Made by a program: the position numbers and the translations under genes
Notes under the pieces: generated by a model
What the model was told of the DNA's origin: nothing
What the model saw: the letters and a program-made list of their open reading frames with translations, nothing else
Databases searched by the model: none
Shown here: positions 1 to 8,207 of the stretch, one piece after another
Layout of the letters: each line of letters begins with the position of its first letter
How positions within the stretch are numbered: position 1 is the first letter of the stretch
Source of the DNA: Pseudomonas sp. NFR16
GTDB lineage: Bacteria; Pseudomonadota; Gammaproteobacteria; Pseudomonadales; Pseudomonadaceae
Reading direction: 5' to 3'
Assembly (NCBI RefSeq): GCF_900108875.1
Contig: NZ_FNYJ01000002.1
Location: 345,383-409,382, forward strand
DNA length: 64,000 nt

Positions 1-537
1 CCACAGCGTGACGATGAAATCTTCCATGCCGATCTGCGCAGCCAGCCAGCTGATCACTTGAGGCCCGGTGACCATCAATGCGGCAGCGGCCAGCAGCATC
101 CCGGCAATGCCGATGGTGTAGAGCACTGACAATGGAATGCGCTTCCACACCGGCCGTTCTTCGACCACGTCGTAGGCTGCGTTCATCGCGCTCATCATCA
201 GGCGCACCCCCGCCGAAGCGGTCCACAACGCAATGACGATACCGATGGACAGGAGCCCGCCTTTGGATTGCTGCAGTTGATCGATAACCGGATTGACCTG
301 ATCCAGCGCCTGAGGCGGCAGCACCAGCTCGGACTGCAATCGCAACCAGCTGAAAAAGTCCGGCAGGTGCAGGAAACCGATCAGGGCGATGAGGAACAGT
401 AAAAACGGGAACAACGAAAACAGCATCTGATAAGCCAATGCCGAGGCGTACGTCGACATCTCGTCATCGAGGAATTCTTTAACCGTTCTGACCAACACCG
501 TCGTCAGACGCAGTCGGCGCAAATCCGGGAATATCAT
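1..537 (-). CDS. YihY/BrkB-family inner-membrane protein (C-terminus outside window)
   Basis: The reading frame begins with ATG at 537 and runs leftward off the window, so only the first 179 residues are visible. They show a short basic N-terminus, the motif ASALAYQMLFSLFPFLLF as a first membrane segment, then further hydrophobic helices (IGIVIALWTASAGVRLMM and SVLYTIGIAGMLLAAAALMV). This alternation, together with the AYxxxxSLFPxLL motif, is typical of the YihY/virulence factor BrkB family, long misnamed ribonuclease BN. Members are polytopic inner-membrane proteins of unsettled function. No operon partner is visible on this side. Confidence 0.85.
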   Translation of the reverse strand, partial: MIFPDLRRLRLTTVLVRTVKEFLDDEMSTYASALAYQMLFSLFPFLLFLIALIGFLHLPDFFSWLRLQSELVLPPQALDQVNPVIDQLQQSKGGLLSIGIVIALWTASAGVRLMMSAMNAAYDVVEERPVWKRIPLSVLYTIGIAGMLLAAAALMVTGPQVISWLAAQIGMEDFIVTLW

Positions 538-699
538 GGCGTCTCCTTTCGCAACGTAGACGTATCTGAAGCACATTTACCTATACGAGCGGGCAAACGC
601 TTTGAAATTCCGTGTGCCCGCTGCAACGGGCCGGTTTTTTACAGACAGTTAAGCAGTTTTGCCATACCCGATGCGTTTCAAAAAACAGCACCAGACATG

Positions 700-727
700 A
701 TAACGGCCATCCGAGGATGGCCGTTAT
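700..727 (-). terminator. Perfect hairpin downstream of csbD-like gene
   Basis: A 12-bp perfect inverted repeat (ATAACGGCCATC / GATGGCCGTTAT) with a 4-base loop lies about 50 bases after the stop codon of the CsbD-like gene. No long T-run follows directly on the minus strand, although one appears about 15 bases on. It is a probable transcript end, not a textbook intrinsic terminator. Confidence 0.5.
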
Positions 728-777
728 GGGTGAAGCATGTGTCCGCCCCAGACTCATACGCCTGAAGCGAAGAGGCC

Positions 778-969
778 TCAGGCCTTGTCGACGCCTTTCT
801 TGACAGCGTCTTTGGCCTTGCCGGCCGTCTGCTGCGCTTCACCTTTGATTTCCTGCGCCTTGCCTTCAGCACGCAGTTTGTCGTTGTCAGTCACTTTGCC
901 CACGCCTTGTTTGACGTTACCGGCTGCTTCGTTGGCCATACCTTTGACTTTATCGCTGGTGCTGCTCAT
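778..969 (-). CDS. CsbD-family stress-response protein
   Basis: This is a 63-residue, highly charged and Gly/Ala-rich protein without signal peptide or membrane segment. It shows the CsbD pattern: a DKVKGMANEAAGNVKQGVGK opening followed by a second related stretch (AQEIKGEAQQTAGKAKDAVKK). CsbD-type proteins are small, probably disordered, abundant proteins induced by general stress; their molecular role is unknown. A Shine-Dalgarno-like CTGGAGA stands 7 bases before the ATG. The gene is monocistronic, with a hairpin downstream at 700-727. No clear AlgU-type promoter was found upstream. Confidence 0.88.
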   Translation of the reverse strand: MSSTSDKVKGMANEAAGNVKQGVGKVTDNDKLRAEGKAQEIKGEAQQTAGKAKDAVKKGVDKA

Positions 970-1221
970 GGGAATTTCTCCAGTGTGAGATTCCGGAAGC
1001 GGAATCGGGTGTCATAACCTCGACGTAATGATTGACTGACCGCCTTCGCGCAGAGTTTCAATTATTTTCCCGGCGGCAATAATCGACGCCACCGGACAAT
1101 TCGTCCCGTCGGCCAAGTTTGCCTTTAGTTTTGCTTCAGAACCCCGGAGAATGCGCCCCCGAGCCGGGCAGTGCCTATCATGCAACACCAGATTCACGAG
1201 ACAGAGATCCACAGGAACGTT

Positions 1222-1602
1222 ATGAAACTCGACAAGCAGCAGGCCATCGCGCGCCGCAACGAACAACTGGGTGGCGCTGTGCTCGGCACCAACAACACCC
1301 ATTTCGCCACTCTGGACCCCAAGCGCAATATCTGGTGGTTCGACCTGCCCGTCAGCCGCCTTGCAGTGGGCCAGTACGAATGGCTGCACCTGCTGCTGCA
1401 TACACCGGCCACCGACGAGTTGATCCATCTGAAGGTGACCACTCGATTCCTGCGCGAGAACAAGGACGGCGTGGTCATTCGTAACGAAGGCAAACGCAAG
1501 TCGACTGTCAGCCTCGAGCTGTCCGCCGACAAGGATTCCTACCTCAAGGACATGCGTCCCAACGGCGCCAGCCTGAGCTTTGCAGGCTTCGTGCAGAAAT
1601 AA
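1222..1602 (+). CDS. Conserved hypothetical protein
   Basis: I chose the ATG at 1222 over an in-frame ATG 51 bases upstream because AGGAACG precedes it at suitable distance. The product is 126 residues, soluble and mixed in charge, with no signal peptide. It contains a hydrophobic patch around YEWLHLLLHTP and ends with a Gly/Ser/Phe-rich stretch. I do not recognise a named domain. The gene stands alone, between the csbD-like gene and the convergent cvfB. Base composition matches the neighbours. Confidence 0.7.
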   Translation: MKLDKQQAIARRNEQLGGAVLGTNNTHFATLDPKRNIWWFDLPVSRLAVGQYEWLHLLLHTPATDELIHLKVTTRFLRENKDGVVIRNEGKRKSTVSLELSADKDSYLKDMRPNGASLSFAGFVQK

Positions 1603-1689
1603 ACGCGCGGGCCGGAACGCCGGCTCTCACCTTCGCTGACGTGAACGCCGCGCCCCGGCAAGCGGAGGCGCGGGGCACGACTGCTGGGT

Positions 1690-2526
1690 TCAGACCAGCT
1701 CGATGCGGTCGGCGTGAATGACAAGCTGGCCTTGTTTGTACAAGGCGCCGATGGCTTTCTTGAAGTTGCCTTTACTGACACCGAACAGATTGCTGATCAC
1801 CTGCGGATCGCTCTTGTCGCTGACCGGCAACACCCCGTTGTTCTCGCGTAACTTGCCAAGAATTTTCGCGTTCAGGCTACTGGCAAGCTGTTCGCCCACT
1901 GGCTGCAGGCTCAGGCTGATATTGCCGTCGCTGCGCACTTCCTTGATGAAGCCTTTTTCCTGTTTGCCCGGGCGCAGGAACTTGAACACTTCGTTCTTGT
2001 GGATCAGGCCCCAGTGCTTGTTGTTGATGATGGCCTTGAACCCCATCGCGGTCTCTTCGGCCACCAGCAGGTCGACTTCCTGCCCGACCGAATAGTTGGC
2101 CGGCACTTTGTCCATGTAGCGGTCCAGGCGGGTGGTCGCAGTGATGCGGCGGGTGTGTTTGTCCAGGTAAACGTGGACGACGCAGTAGTCGCCGGCCTTC
2201 AGCGGACGCTTCTCCTCGGAGTAAGGCAGCAGCAGATCCTTGGGCAGGCCCCAATCGAGGAAGATCCCGATGCTGTTGACTTCAACCACTTTGAGACTGG
2301 CGAATTCGCCCACCTGAACTTTGGGTTTTTCAGTGGTAGCAATTAACTTGTCATCGCTGTCCAGGTAAATAAAAACGTTGAGCCAGTCTTCATCTTCACT
2401 GGGAATATCTTTCGGGATATAACGGTTGGGCAGCAATATTTCGCCGTCCTGCGCACCGTCCAGATATAAACCGAAGTTCGTGTGTTTGACCACTTGCAAA
2501 CTGTTGTAGCGTCCGACTAAAGCCAT
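1690..2526 (-). CDS. cvfB: CvfB-like S1 RNA-binding protein
   Basis: The 278-residue product carries consecutive S1-like OB folds followed by a winged-helix end, the CvfB/YitL architecture. The first repeats show the alternating pattern VVKHTNFGLYLD and VVEVNSIGIFLDWGLPKDLLLP, and a third S1 unit lies near 145-210 (VAEETAMGFKAIINN, GLIHKNEVF). The C-terminus (about 220-278) resembles the winged helix, including VISNLFGVSKGNFKKAIGAL. In Gram-positive bacteria CvfB binds RNA and affects virulence gene expression; its role in Pseudomonas is not settled. The gene is monocistronic and convergent with the preceding hypothetical gene. Confidence 0.88.
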   Translation of the reverse strand: MALVGRYNSLQVVKHTNFGLYLDGAQDGEILLPNRYIPKDIPSEDEDWLNVFIYLDSDDKLIATTEKPKVQVGEFASLKVVEVNSIGIFLDWGLPKDLLLPYSEEKRPLKAGDYCVVHVYLDKHTRRITATTRLDRYMDKVPANYSVGQEVDLLVAEETAMGFKAIINNKHWGLIHKNEVFKFLRPGKQEKGFIKEVRSDGNISLSLQPVGEQLASSLNAKILGKLRENNGVLPVSDKSDPQVISNLFGVSKGNFKKAIGALYKQGQLVIHADRIELV

Positions 2527-2908
2527 GTCCAGATACCCTCATTACGTGGGCGGCATTCTACCCGAGTTTGCCAGCGGTTTGCCGCTTGCCCCGAACGGGT
2601 TTAATCGGCGCCGCCGCAGGCCTTGAAAATCAACGTTTTGAGAGGCTTGAACGGCGCAACGCATCGGCCGCGAAAGGCCATTCGTCAGGTCGCGGATAGA
2701 ATTCAAAGCGTCATCGCACGTCAATTCGCGGACGGCTTCATCGCGGACTTGGCAATTAAAACAGGCATTTACCGATTATTTTCAGGAAATGATTTGCGTC
2801 TTGTCGACTTATGGGTATAGGGTTCCGCGCCAATATTTGCCGAGCAATCTCCTGCGCATTCAGATAACATGGCCGGCCGTATTAATTTTATATAGGTTAA
2901 TAGCAGCC
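2527..2908. other. Intergenic region between divergent cvfB and a small gene
   Basis: This is 382 bases of non-coding sequence between the divergent starts of cvfB and the 59-residue protein. The right half is distinctly AT-richer (around 2750-2900) and probably contains the promoter of the small gene. The only open frames here are short, lack ribosome-binding sites and show no recognisable protein features. No strong hairpin or known operator was seen. Confidence 0.5.
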
Positions 2909-3088
2909 ATGCGCGTAAAAGCATCCAACTCGAAAGCCAAGCCAGCTCCAGCCGTTGAGACCAGTGATTCGATCAACGCCCAGATCGCAGCTTTCCTGAA
3001 ATCCGGCGGCGAAATCCAGCAGATCGCCAAAGGCGTCAGCGGCCAGACCTTCGGCCCGTCGAAACAGATCTCCCTCGGCAAAAAGTAA
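2909..3088 (+). CDS. Small conserved hypothetical protein (59 aa)
   Basis: An ATG at 2909 opens a 59-residue protein, MRVKASNSKAKPAPAVETSD followed by a predicted helix INAQIAAFLKSGGEIQQIAKG and a basic tail. It has no signal peptide and no transmembrane segment. A longer in-frame extension upstream crosses the AT-rich promoter-like stretch and is unlikely to be translated. The layout (disordered Lys/Pro-rich N-terminus, one amphipathic helix) fits a small nucleic-acid- or ribosome-associated protein, but no function can be assigned. Confidence 0.65.
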   Translation: MRVKASNSKAKPAPAVETSDSINAQIAAFLKSGGEIQQIAKGVSGQTFGPSKQISLGKK

Positions 3089-3286
3089 AATTTTTCCCCG
3101 CCCCCGCGGTCGACATCCAGGCGCTTTGAACACAAAGCGCCAGGTCCATCGATCCCCGCTGCATAAAGCTCTGCTTTACTGTCCGTCATTGACCGCTCGT
3201 CGCTGTCCCGACACAGCATTCGGCTGAATGACCAGACAGACAGGACGATGCCCTGATTTTTCCTGTCGTCCCTGCGGAAACCCGAT

Positions 3287-3772
3287 ATGAAAAAATGGAT
3301 GTTCTTCGGCGCCCTGGTCTGTCTCGGTCTGGGCGGTTGTGCGACTCACGGGTGTGACAACACGGTCGCGGGCAGTTCATGCCGCGCAGAGTATCTGCTG
3401 TATCAGAACGATATGCTGCAGGCCAAGCTGCTGATCAATGAGCGTCGTCAGGAAAATTACGAGCTGGCCAGTGCTCTGCTGCAACGAGCCGCTCGCGAAG
3501 ACACTACCGGTGAGGCCGAGTTTTATCAGGCGGTGCTGATGCTGCGGCAGAATGCAGATGAGGCGCAGGTCAACGACAAGCTCAAGGACTCCGCCGATCG
3601 CAAGTATCCACTGGCCGTTGCGTTGATGGCCCAGCGCACCGCCACACAGGATCAAGCCAAGGCTATCCGGTACCGCGCGCAGTACGACGAACTCGATGTA
3701 GCCAAGAGCGGATACCCTTCTTTTCCCGAAGCCTTGATCGTGGTCAACAAGCTGATTTCGCAGGGCAACTGA
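3287..3772 (+). CDS. Hypothetical lipoprotein
   Basis: The product is 161 residues and begins with a lipoprotein signal peptide, MKKWMFFGALVCLGLGGC, with the lipobox LGGC placing the lipidated Cys at residue 18. The mature part has Cys-containing segments (THGCDN, GSSCRAEY), then helical repeats reminiscent of Sel1/TPR-type hairpins (ELASALLQRAAREDTTGEAEFYQAVLML and a second similar hairpin, ADRKYPLAVALMAQRTA). It is probably an envelope-anchored helical-repeat protein. Its partner is unknown. Confidence 0.7.
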   Translation: MKKWMFFGALVCLGLGGCATHGCDNTVAGSSCRAEYLLYQNDMLQAKLLINERRQENYELASALLQRAAREDTTGEAEFYQAVLMLRQNADEAQVNDKLKDSADRKYPLAVALMAQRTATQDQAKAIRYRAQYDELDVAKSGYPSFPEALIVVNKLISQGN

Positions 3773-3934
3773 TCGCGAAGTTCACATTTTCTGCATCGAA
3801 TCGATGAGCGGTCGAGTCGTCGCGGCAATCGGCGGTATGCTTGCGACGCTCTAGCTCGCGGTTCCTATCGAGCCAATCGGCGTACCGATAAGACACCTTC
3901 GATCCCACTCCTCTGAATCTGAAAGGAGTGAAGC

Positions 3935-4678
3935 ATGCCTTATGCTCGCTGTTTCATACGATGGAGCGTTGCGCTTTTCACCGGCGCAATGTTTGTGCAT
4001 CAGACCGCCAGTGCTCAGGTCATAGAGCGCGAACTGGGTGATTTCAGTCTCAAGCTGGGCACCACACCCAGCCGGACGATGGCTCAAGGTCTCGTCACGC
4101 CGAGTGGCGGCGACACGGCGTTTCACGGCGGCCTGGACCTGACACACGACAGCGGTTTCTATTTTGGCCAGTGGTCACCCAGTGCAGGCCTTACTCCGGA
4201 CACGGCGCTTGAAGTCGACTCCTACATGGGCTTCAAAAAGCCCTTCGACAAAACCCTCGGGTATGAGCTCGGCGTCATCCGTTACAGCTACCCGAACACC
4301 GATCAGCTCGACAGCCATGAGCTTTATGCAGGATTCCGGATCTTCGACAGCCGCATTGGCACAGCCTTCAGCACCGATGCGGGGCGTCAGGACAGCACGT
4401 TATTTCTGGACCTGGGCAGCCTCATTCCCTTGGGCCTGGACCTGCGCATGCAATACGGCAATCATCAGCTCGACACGCCGTCAGTGATCGAAGGCGGCGG
4501 CGTGGTCAGCACTTACAACGACTGGTCGTTCAATGTGTCTCGCCCCTGGATGGGCATGGACATGAACCTGATCTACAGCGGGTCGAGCCTCAACGGCGCC
4601 GATTGCAGCGCGTACAGCGGCCATAACACCCAATGCGAAGGCGCGGTCACCCTGAAAGTGGTCCGCTCGTTTTTCTGA
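3935..4678 (+). CDS. TorF-family putative porin
   Basis: The 247-residue product has a signal peptide ending ASA-Q (about residue 27) and then a beta-rich barrel with the family features GGLDLTHDSGFYFGQWSPS and LGYELGVIRYSYP, ending in VVRSFF with a C-terminal Phe as expected of an outer-membrane protein. TorF-family (TIGR02001) proteins are predicted outer-membrane channels of unknown substrate. AAAGGAGTG stands about 8 bases before the ATG. The gene is followed on the same strand by a lipoprotein gene, 63 bases away. Confidence 0.82.
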   Translation: MPYARCFIRWSVALFTGAMFVHQTASAQVIERELGDFSLKLGTTPSRTMAQGLVTPSGGDTAFHGGLDLTHDSGFYFGQWSPSAGLTPDTALEVDSYMGFKKPFDKTLGYELGVIRYSYPNTDQLDSHELYAGFRIFDSRIGTAFSTDAGRQDSTLFLDLGSLIPLGLDLRMQYGNHQLDTPSVIEGGGVVSTYNDWSFNVSRPWMGMDMNLIYSGSSLNGADCSAYSGHNTQCEGAVTLKVVRSFF

Positions 4679-4741
4679 TTGGCTGAACTGGCATGAACCG
4701 GCTTGCTCTATAACTGGGAAGTCAACGAGCAAGGAGCTGTC

Positions 4742-5614
4742 ATGCGGAGCGCGCTGAAGACCTGTATTTCGTTGTGCCTGAGCCTGATGCTGCTGGCAGG
4801 CTGCAGCCAGATTGGTCTGACCTACCGGCATCTTGATCTGATCATTCCCTGGTCGTTGAACGACTATCTGGACATGAATGCCGCACAGAAGGACTGGCTG
4901 GACGAGCGCCTGAAAGAGCACCTGAGCTGGCACTGCACCACGCAGATTCCGGGCTATCTGGATTGGCTGGATCGTCTGCAGAACATGGTCGAAACCCATC
5001 AGGTAAACGAGCAACAGCTCGAGGCTCGAACCGACGAGGCGCGTCAGGCCATTGCAGCAGTTTCACGGGAAATCACTCCGTCAGCCGTTCAGTTGCTCCG
5101 TCAGCTCAACGATCAGCAGGTCGCGGAGATGGAATCGGCGTTCGCCAAGGACATGCAGAAGCATGAGGCCGAGTTCGTCGATCAACCGCTGGACAAGCAG
5201 ATCCGTGATCGTGCCCAGCGGATGGAAAAACGCCTGAACCCCTGGATCGGCAAGCTCAGTCCCGTGCAACGAGACCGCGTGATGCAGTGGTCGACATCGC
5301 TGGGCGAACAGAACCGACTGTGGATCGATAACCGCGCGCACTGGCAGTCGTTGCTTGTCAACGCCGTCAGACAGCGCGAGTTGCCCGGTTTCGATCAAAA
5401 GATTGCCAGTCTTCTACAGGATCGCGAGACCTTCTGGACGCCCGAGTACCGCCAAGCGTATGACCACACTGAACACGCCGCCATTTCCCTGATCAGCGAC
5501 CTCGTCGCTCAGAGTTCGCCGGATCAGCGCCAGAAACTGCTTGAGAAAATCGCTGACGTGCGTAACGACTTCAATGACCTGGCCTGTTTGAAAGGGGCGA
5601 AGAAAGCTTCCTGA
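4742..5614 (+). CDS. DUF6279-type lipoprotein
   Basis: The ATG at 4742, preceded by AAGGAGCTGTC, is preferred over a longer frame because it gives a classic lipoprotein signal: MRSALKTCISLCLSLMLLAGC, lipobox LAGC. The mature 270 residues are soluble and almost entirely helical, rich in Gln, Arg and Trp (YLDMNAAQKDWLDERLKEHL, WHCTTQIPGYLDWL). That matches the DUF6279 lipoproteins common in Pseudomonas, of unknown function. It is probably envelope-anchored and may be co-transcribed with the porin upstream. Confidence 0.75.
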   Translation: MRSALKTCISLCLSLMLLAGCSQIGLTYRHLDLIIPWSLNDYLDMNAAQKDWLDERLKEHLSWHCTTQIPGYLDWLDRLQNMVETHQVNEQQLEARTDEARQAIAAVSREITPSAVQLLRQLNDQQVAEMESAFAKDMQKHEAEFVDQPLDKQIRDRAQRMEKRLNPWIGKLSPVQRDRVMQWSTSLGEQNRLWIDNRAHWQSLLVNAVRQRELPGFDQKIASLLQDRETFWTPEYRQAYDHTEHAAISLISDLVAQSSPDQRQKLLEKIADVRNDFNDLACLKGAKKAS

Positions 5615-5693
5615 ACCGGGCGAAGCGTTCGCTCAGCAGCGACGCGTACTTGCTCGTCGTGAGCCGGTGTCCAGAGGACCCGGCCCCGAAGAT

Positions 5694-6116
5694 TCAGATC
5701 GCGCCAGGCGATGTCTGAGGCTGCGACGCAATGCTGTCAAACTTCTCAGGATCCAGCGGATCCGCAAGATTATCCAGCGCCTGACGCGGACCGGTGTCGC
5801 CGGGAATACCGCTGTCGATCATGGCCAGCAGGCGTGAACCGCGTGGCGTCAGGACGAAGTTTTCACCGTTTCCGCCCTCTTCCTCAGGCCGCGATTCGAT
5901 GAATCCGCGTTTCAACAGCAACGCCTCCAGGTCAGCGGCCTGGCTTTTCAATGTATCCAGATTGCCCGCACTCTCACCTTCGGCGGCTTTGGCCGCCGCA
6001 TGTTCTTCGGCATATTTGCGAGGCGCGAATGCTTTATCGGCGCTGTTCTGTACTTCATGCAGCAGACGCTCGATCAGGTCCCAGTCGTAGCTTTTGTTGT
6101 CAGATGCATCAGACAT
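5694..6116 (-). CDS. Hypothetical winged-helix-like protein
   Basis: The 140-residue product begins SYDWDLIERLLHEVQNSAD, has a charged Ala/Glu-rich linker, and then a segment ADLEALLLKRGFIESRPEE followed by a beta-strand-like ENFVLTPRGSRLLAMID. The latter resembles the wing and last helix of a winged-helix (MarR/PadR-like) fold, so a DNA-binding role is possible but unproven. GGAGGTTGG precedes the ATG. The gene is monocistronic and convergent with the lipoprotein gene. Confidence 0.6.
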   Translation of the reverse strand: MSDASDNKSYDWDLIERLLHEVQNSADKAFAPRKYAEEHAAAKAAEGESAGNLDTLKSQAADLEALLLKRGFIESRPEEEGGNGENFVLTPRGSRLLAMIDSGIPGDTGPRQALDNLADPLDPEKFDSIASQPQTSPGAI

Positions 6117-6295
6117 ATTCCAACCTCCAGCAGAGATAGTTACCCGTGACGTCCAGTCATCGGGCTTGGTGCTCTGAAAATGTGACCGAAGCCGTAGACC
6201 GCCGTTCAGCCCGCTGGCCGGGCGGTCGCGCGCTGAACTTTTGCATGAGCGCCCCTCTCCACTTCAGTAAGCCCGCAATGGATACCGAGGCAATC

Positions 6296-6571
6296 ATGAA
6301 AACCCTGATGAGCATCACCACCGCGCTGACGCTGCTTGCAGCCGTGCCGGTGTGGGCCTGCACGCCGGAAGAGGCAGAGGCCAAACGCGAACAGCTGGCG
6401 CAGGAGGTGCAAAGGCTGACGCAGCAGAACCCGGCGAAGGCCAAGGAGCTGAATCAAGAGATCAAGGACATGCAGCTGGAGACGGCGGCCAAAGACGTTC
6501 CGGACAAATGCCAGTTGATCGATCAGCGCTTGAAAGAGATGGACGAAGCGGCGAAGAAAGCGCAGGGCTGA
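6296..6571 (+). CDS. Small secreted helical protein
   Basis: ATG at 6296 with GAGG six bases upstream gives a 91-residue protein with a Sec signal peptide (MKTLMSITTALTLLAAVPVWA, cleavage near residue 21). The mature part is one long charged coiled-coil-like helix containing two cysteines (CTPEEAEAKREQ and DKCQLIDQRLKEMDE), which could form a disulfide closing a helical hairpin. It is likely periplasmic. Function is unknown. It is convergent with the DEAD-box helicase gene. Confidence 0.65.
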   Translation: MKTLMSITTALTLLAAVPVWACTPEEAEAKREQLAQEVQRLTQQNPAKAKELNQEIKDMQLETAAKDVPDKCQLIDQRLKEMDEAAKKAQG

Positions 6572-6677
6572 GTTCAACCCGCTGCCTGCCGCTGACAGGA
6601 CGCTGCAGGCGCCCACTCACGCCTGCAGAACGTCACGTGATCCATGCCCCCAGCCGGCGCATGGATTCAACGACGCG

Positions 6678-8030
6678 TTATTCGGAAACCGGCGGACGAG
6701 TAACGCGCTTTTTCAATGGCGCCATGCCGTCCTGGCTGACCAGCGATTCGGCCTTCGGACGGTTCACCGTCTTGCGCTTGGTCGGGCCCTTGGCGGCTTT
6801 TTTCTTGTCGGCGGCCTTCTTGTCGCCTTTTGCGTCAGTCTTTTTCTTCTTCACGCCCACCGCCTTACCCGAAGCCTTGACCTTCTTCGGCCCGGTGTAG
6901 CTGCCTTTGACTTCTTTGATGGTGCGGCGCTCGAACTTCTGCTTGAGGTAGCGCTCGATGCTGGACATCAGGTTCCAGTCACCGTGGGTGATCAGCGAAA
7001 TCGCCAGGCCTTCTGCACCGGCGCGGCCCGTGCGGCCGATGCGGTGGACATAATCGTCACCCGTGCGTGGCATGTCGAAGTTGATGACCATGTCCAGGCC
7101 TTCGACGTCCAGACCGCGAGCGGCCACGTCGGTGGCGACCAGAATCTTCACGCCGCCCTGCTTCAGGCGATCGATGGCCAGCTTGCGATCCTTCTGGTCC
7201 TTGTCACCGTGCAGCACGAACGTCTTGTACTCCAGCGCCACAAGGCGACCGTAAATGCGATCGGCCATGGCCCGGGTGTTGGTGAAAATGATCGCTTTCT
7301 GGTAGGTCTCGTTCGCCAGCAGCCAGTGCAGAACCTGTTCTTTGTGCACGTTATGGTCGGCGGTGATGATCTGCTGGCGGGTACCCGCAGCCAGTTCGCT
7401 GACGCTGTTGACTTGCAGATGCTGAGGATCCTTCAACACCTTGGCGATCATCTCGCGCAGGCCCGACCCACCGGTGGTGGCCGAGAACAGCATGGTCTGC
7501 TGACGATTGGCGCACTCACCCGCCAGACGCTCGACGTCTTCGGCGAACCCCATGTCGAGCATGCGGTCGGCTTCATCGAGCACCAGCAGCTCCACCTGTT
7601 TGAGATCCAGATTGCCCGCATTAAGTTGCTCGAGCAGGCGACCCGGTGTGCCGATCAGAATGTCCGGCACCTTGCGCAGCATCGCGGCCTGAACCTTGAA
7701 ATCCTCACCGCCGGTGATCAGGCCCGCCTTGATGAAGGTGAACTGCGAAAAGCGCTCGACTTCCTTGAGCGTCTGCTGCGCCAGCTCGCGGGTCGGCAAC
7801 AGAATCAAGGCGCGAATGTCCACGCGAACCTTGGCCGGCCCCATGAGGCGATTGAGCATCGGTAATACGAACGCGGCAGTCTTGCCGCTGCCGGTTTGCG
7901 CCGTCACCCGCAGATCGCGTCCTTCCAGCGCCAGCGGAATGGCCGCTGTTTGCACAGGCGTAGGCTCGACGAAATTGAGTTCGGCCACGGCTTTGAGCAG
8001 GCGTTCGTGCAGGGCGAATTGGGAGAACAC
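6678..8030 (-). CDS. DEAD-box ATP-dependent RNA helicase
   Basis: The start is taken as GTG at 8030, because GAGGT lies seven bases upstream. A longer frame opens with a TTG at 8054 that lacks a ribosome-binding site. From the GTG, 450 residues contain the Q-motif (PTPVQ, 23-27), Walker A AQTGSGKT (44-51), PTRELA (79-84), DEAD (152-155), SAT (183-185), and in the second RecA domain ATDVAARGLD and HRIGRTGRAG. A Lys/Arg-rich tail of about 75 residues follows, likely an RNA-binding extension. It resembles the SrmB/RhlE group acting in ribosome assembly or RNA decay; the exact subgroup is not certain. Confidence 0.92.
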   Translation of the reverse strand: MFSQFALHERLLKAVAELNFVEPTPVQTAAIPLALEGRDLRVTAQTGSGKTAAFVLPMLNRLMGPAKVRVDIRALILLPTRELAQQTLKEVERFSQFTFIKAGLITGGEDFKVQAAMLRKVPDILIGTPGRLLEQLNAGNLDLKQVELLVLDEADRMLDMGFAEDVERLAGECANRQQTMLFSATTGGSGLREMIAKVLKDPQHLQVNSVSELAAGTRQQIITADHNVHKEQVLHWLLANETYQKAIIFTNTRAMADRIYGRLVALEYKTFVLHGDKDQKDRKLAIDRLKQGGVKILVATDVAARGLDVEGLDMVINFDMPRTGDDYVHRIGRTGRAGAEGLAISLITHGDWNLMSSIERYLKQKFERRTIKEVKGSYTGPKKVKASGKAVGVKKKKTDAKGDKKAADKKKAAKGPTKRKTVNRPKAESLVSQDGMAPLKKRVTRPPVSE

Positions 8031-8207
8031 GGGTGTTACCTCGGCGGAATACAAAAAAACAGTCGCATAGGTTACCGGTTTAAGCGGTCTTCGCCGAGTC
8101 TCTTTACCTCGAACGGCCTATTTTGTTACCGGATCTGCCGAGCACTGCTTTGTGTTGCTCAACAGTGCTCTAATCGCGCCCTTTTTTTACCAGGAGAATC
8201 TGCGCCC

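Noticed and set aside
2623..2820. Possible 65-residue gene in the cvfB upstream gap
   Set aside because: No ribosome-binding site, no sequence feature, and it spans the composition change toward the promoter of the next gene.
3120..3141. Terminator at GGCGCTTT-GAACAC-AAAGCGCC
   Set aside because: The stem is perfect but no T-run follows and the next gene is close. It may be a hairpin of other use, so I did not list it as a terminator.
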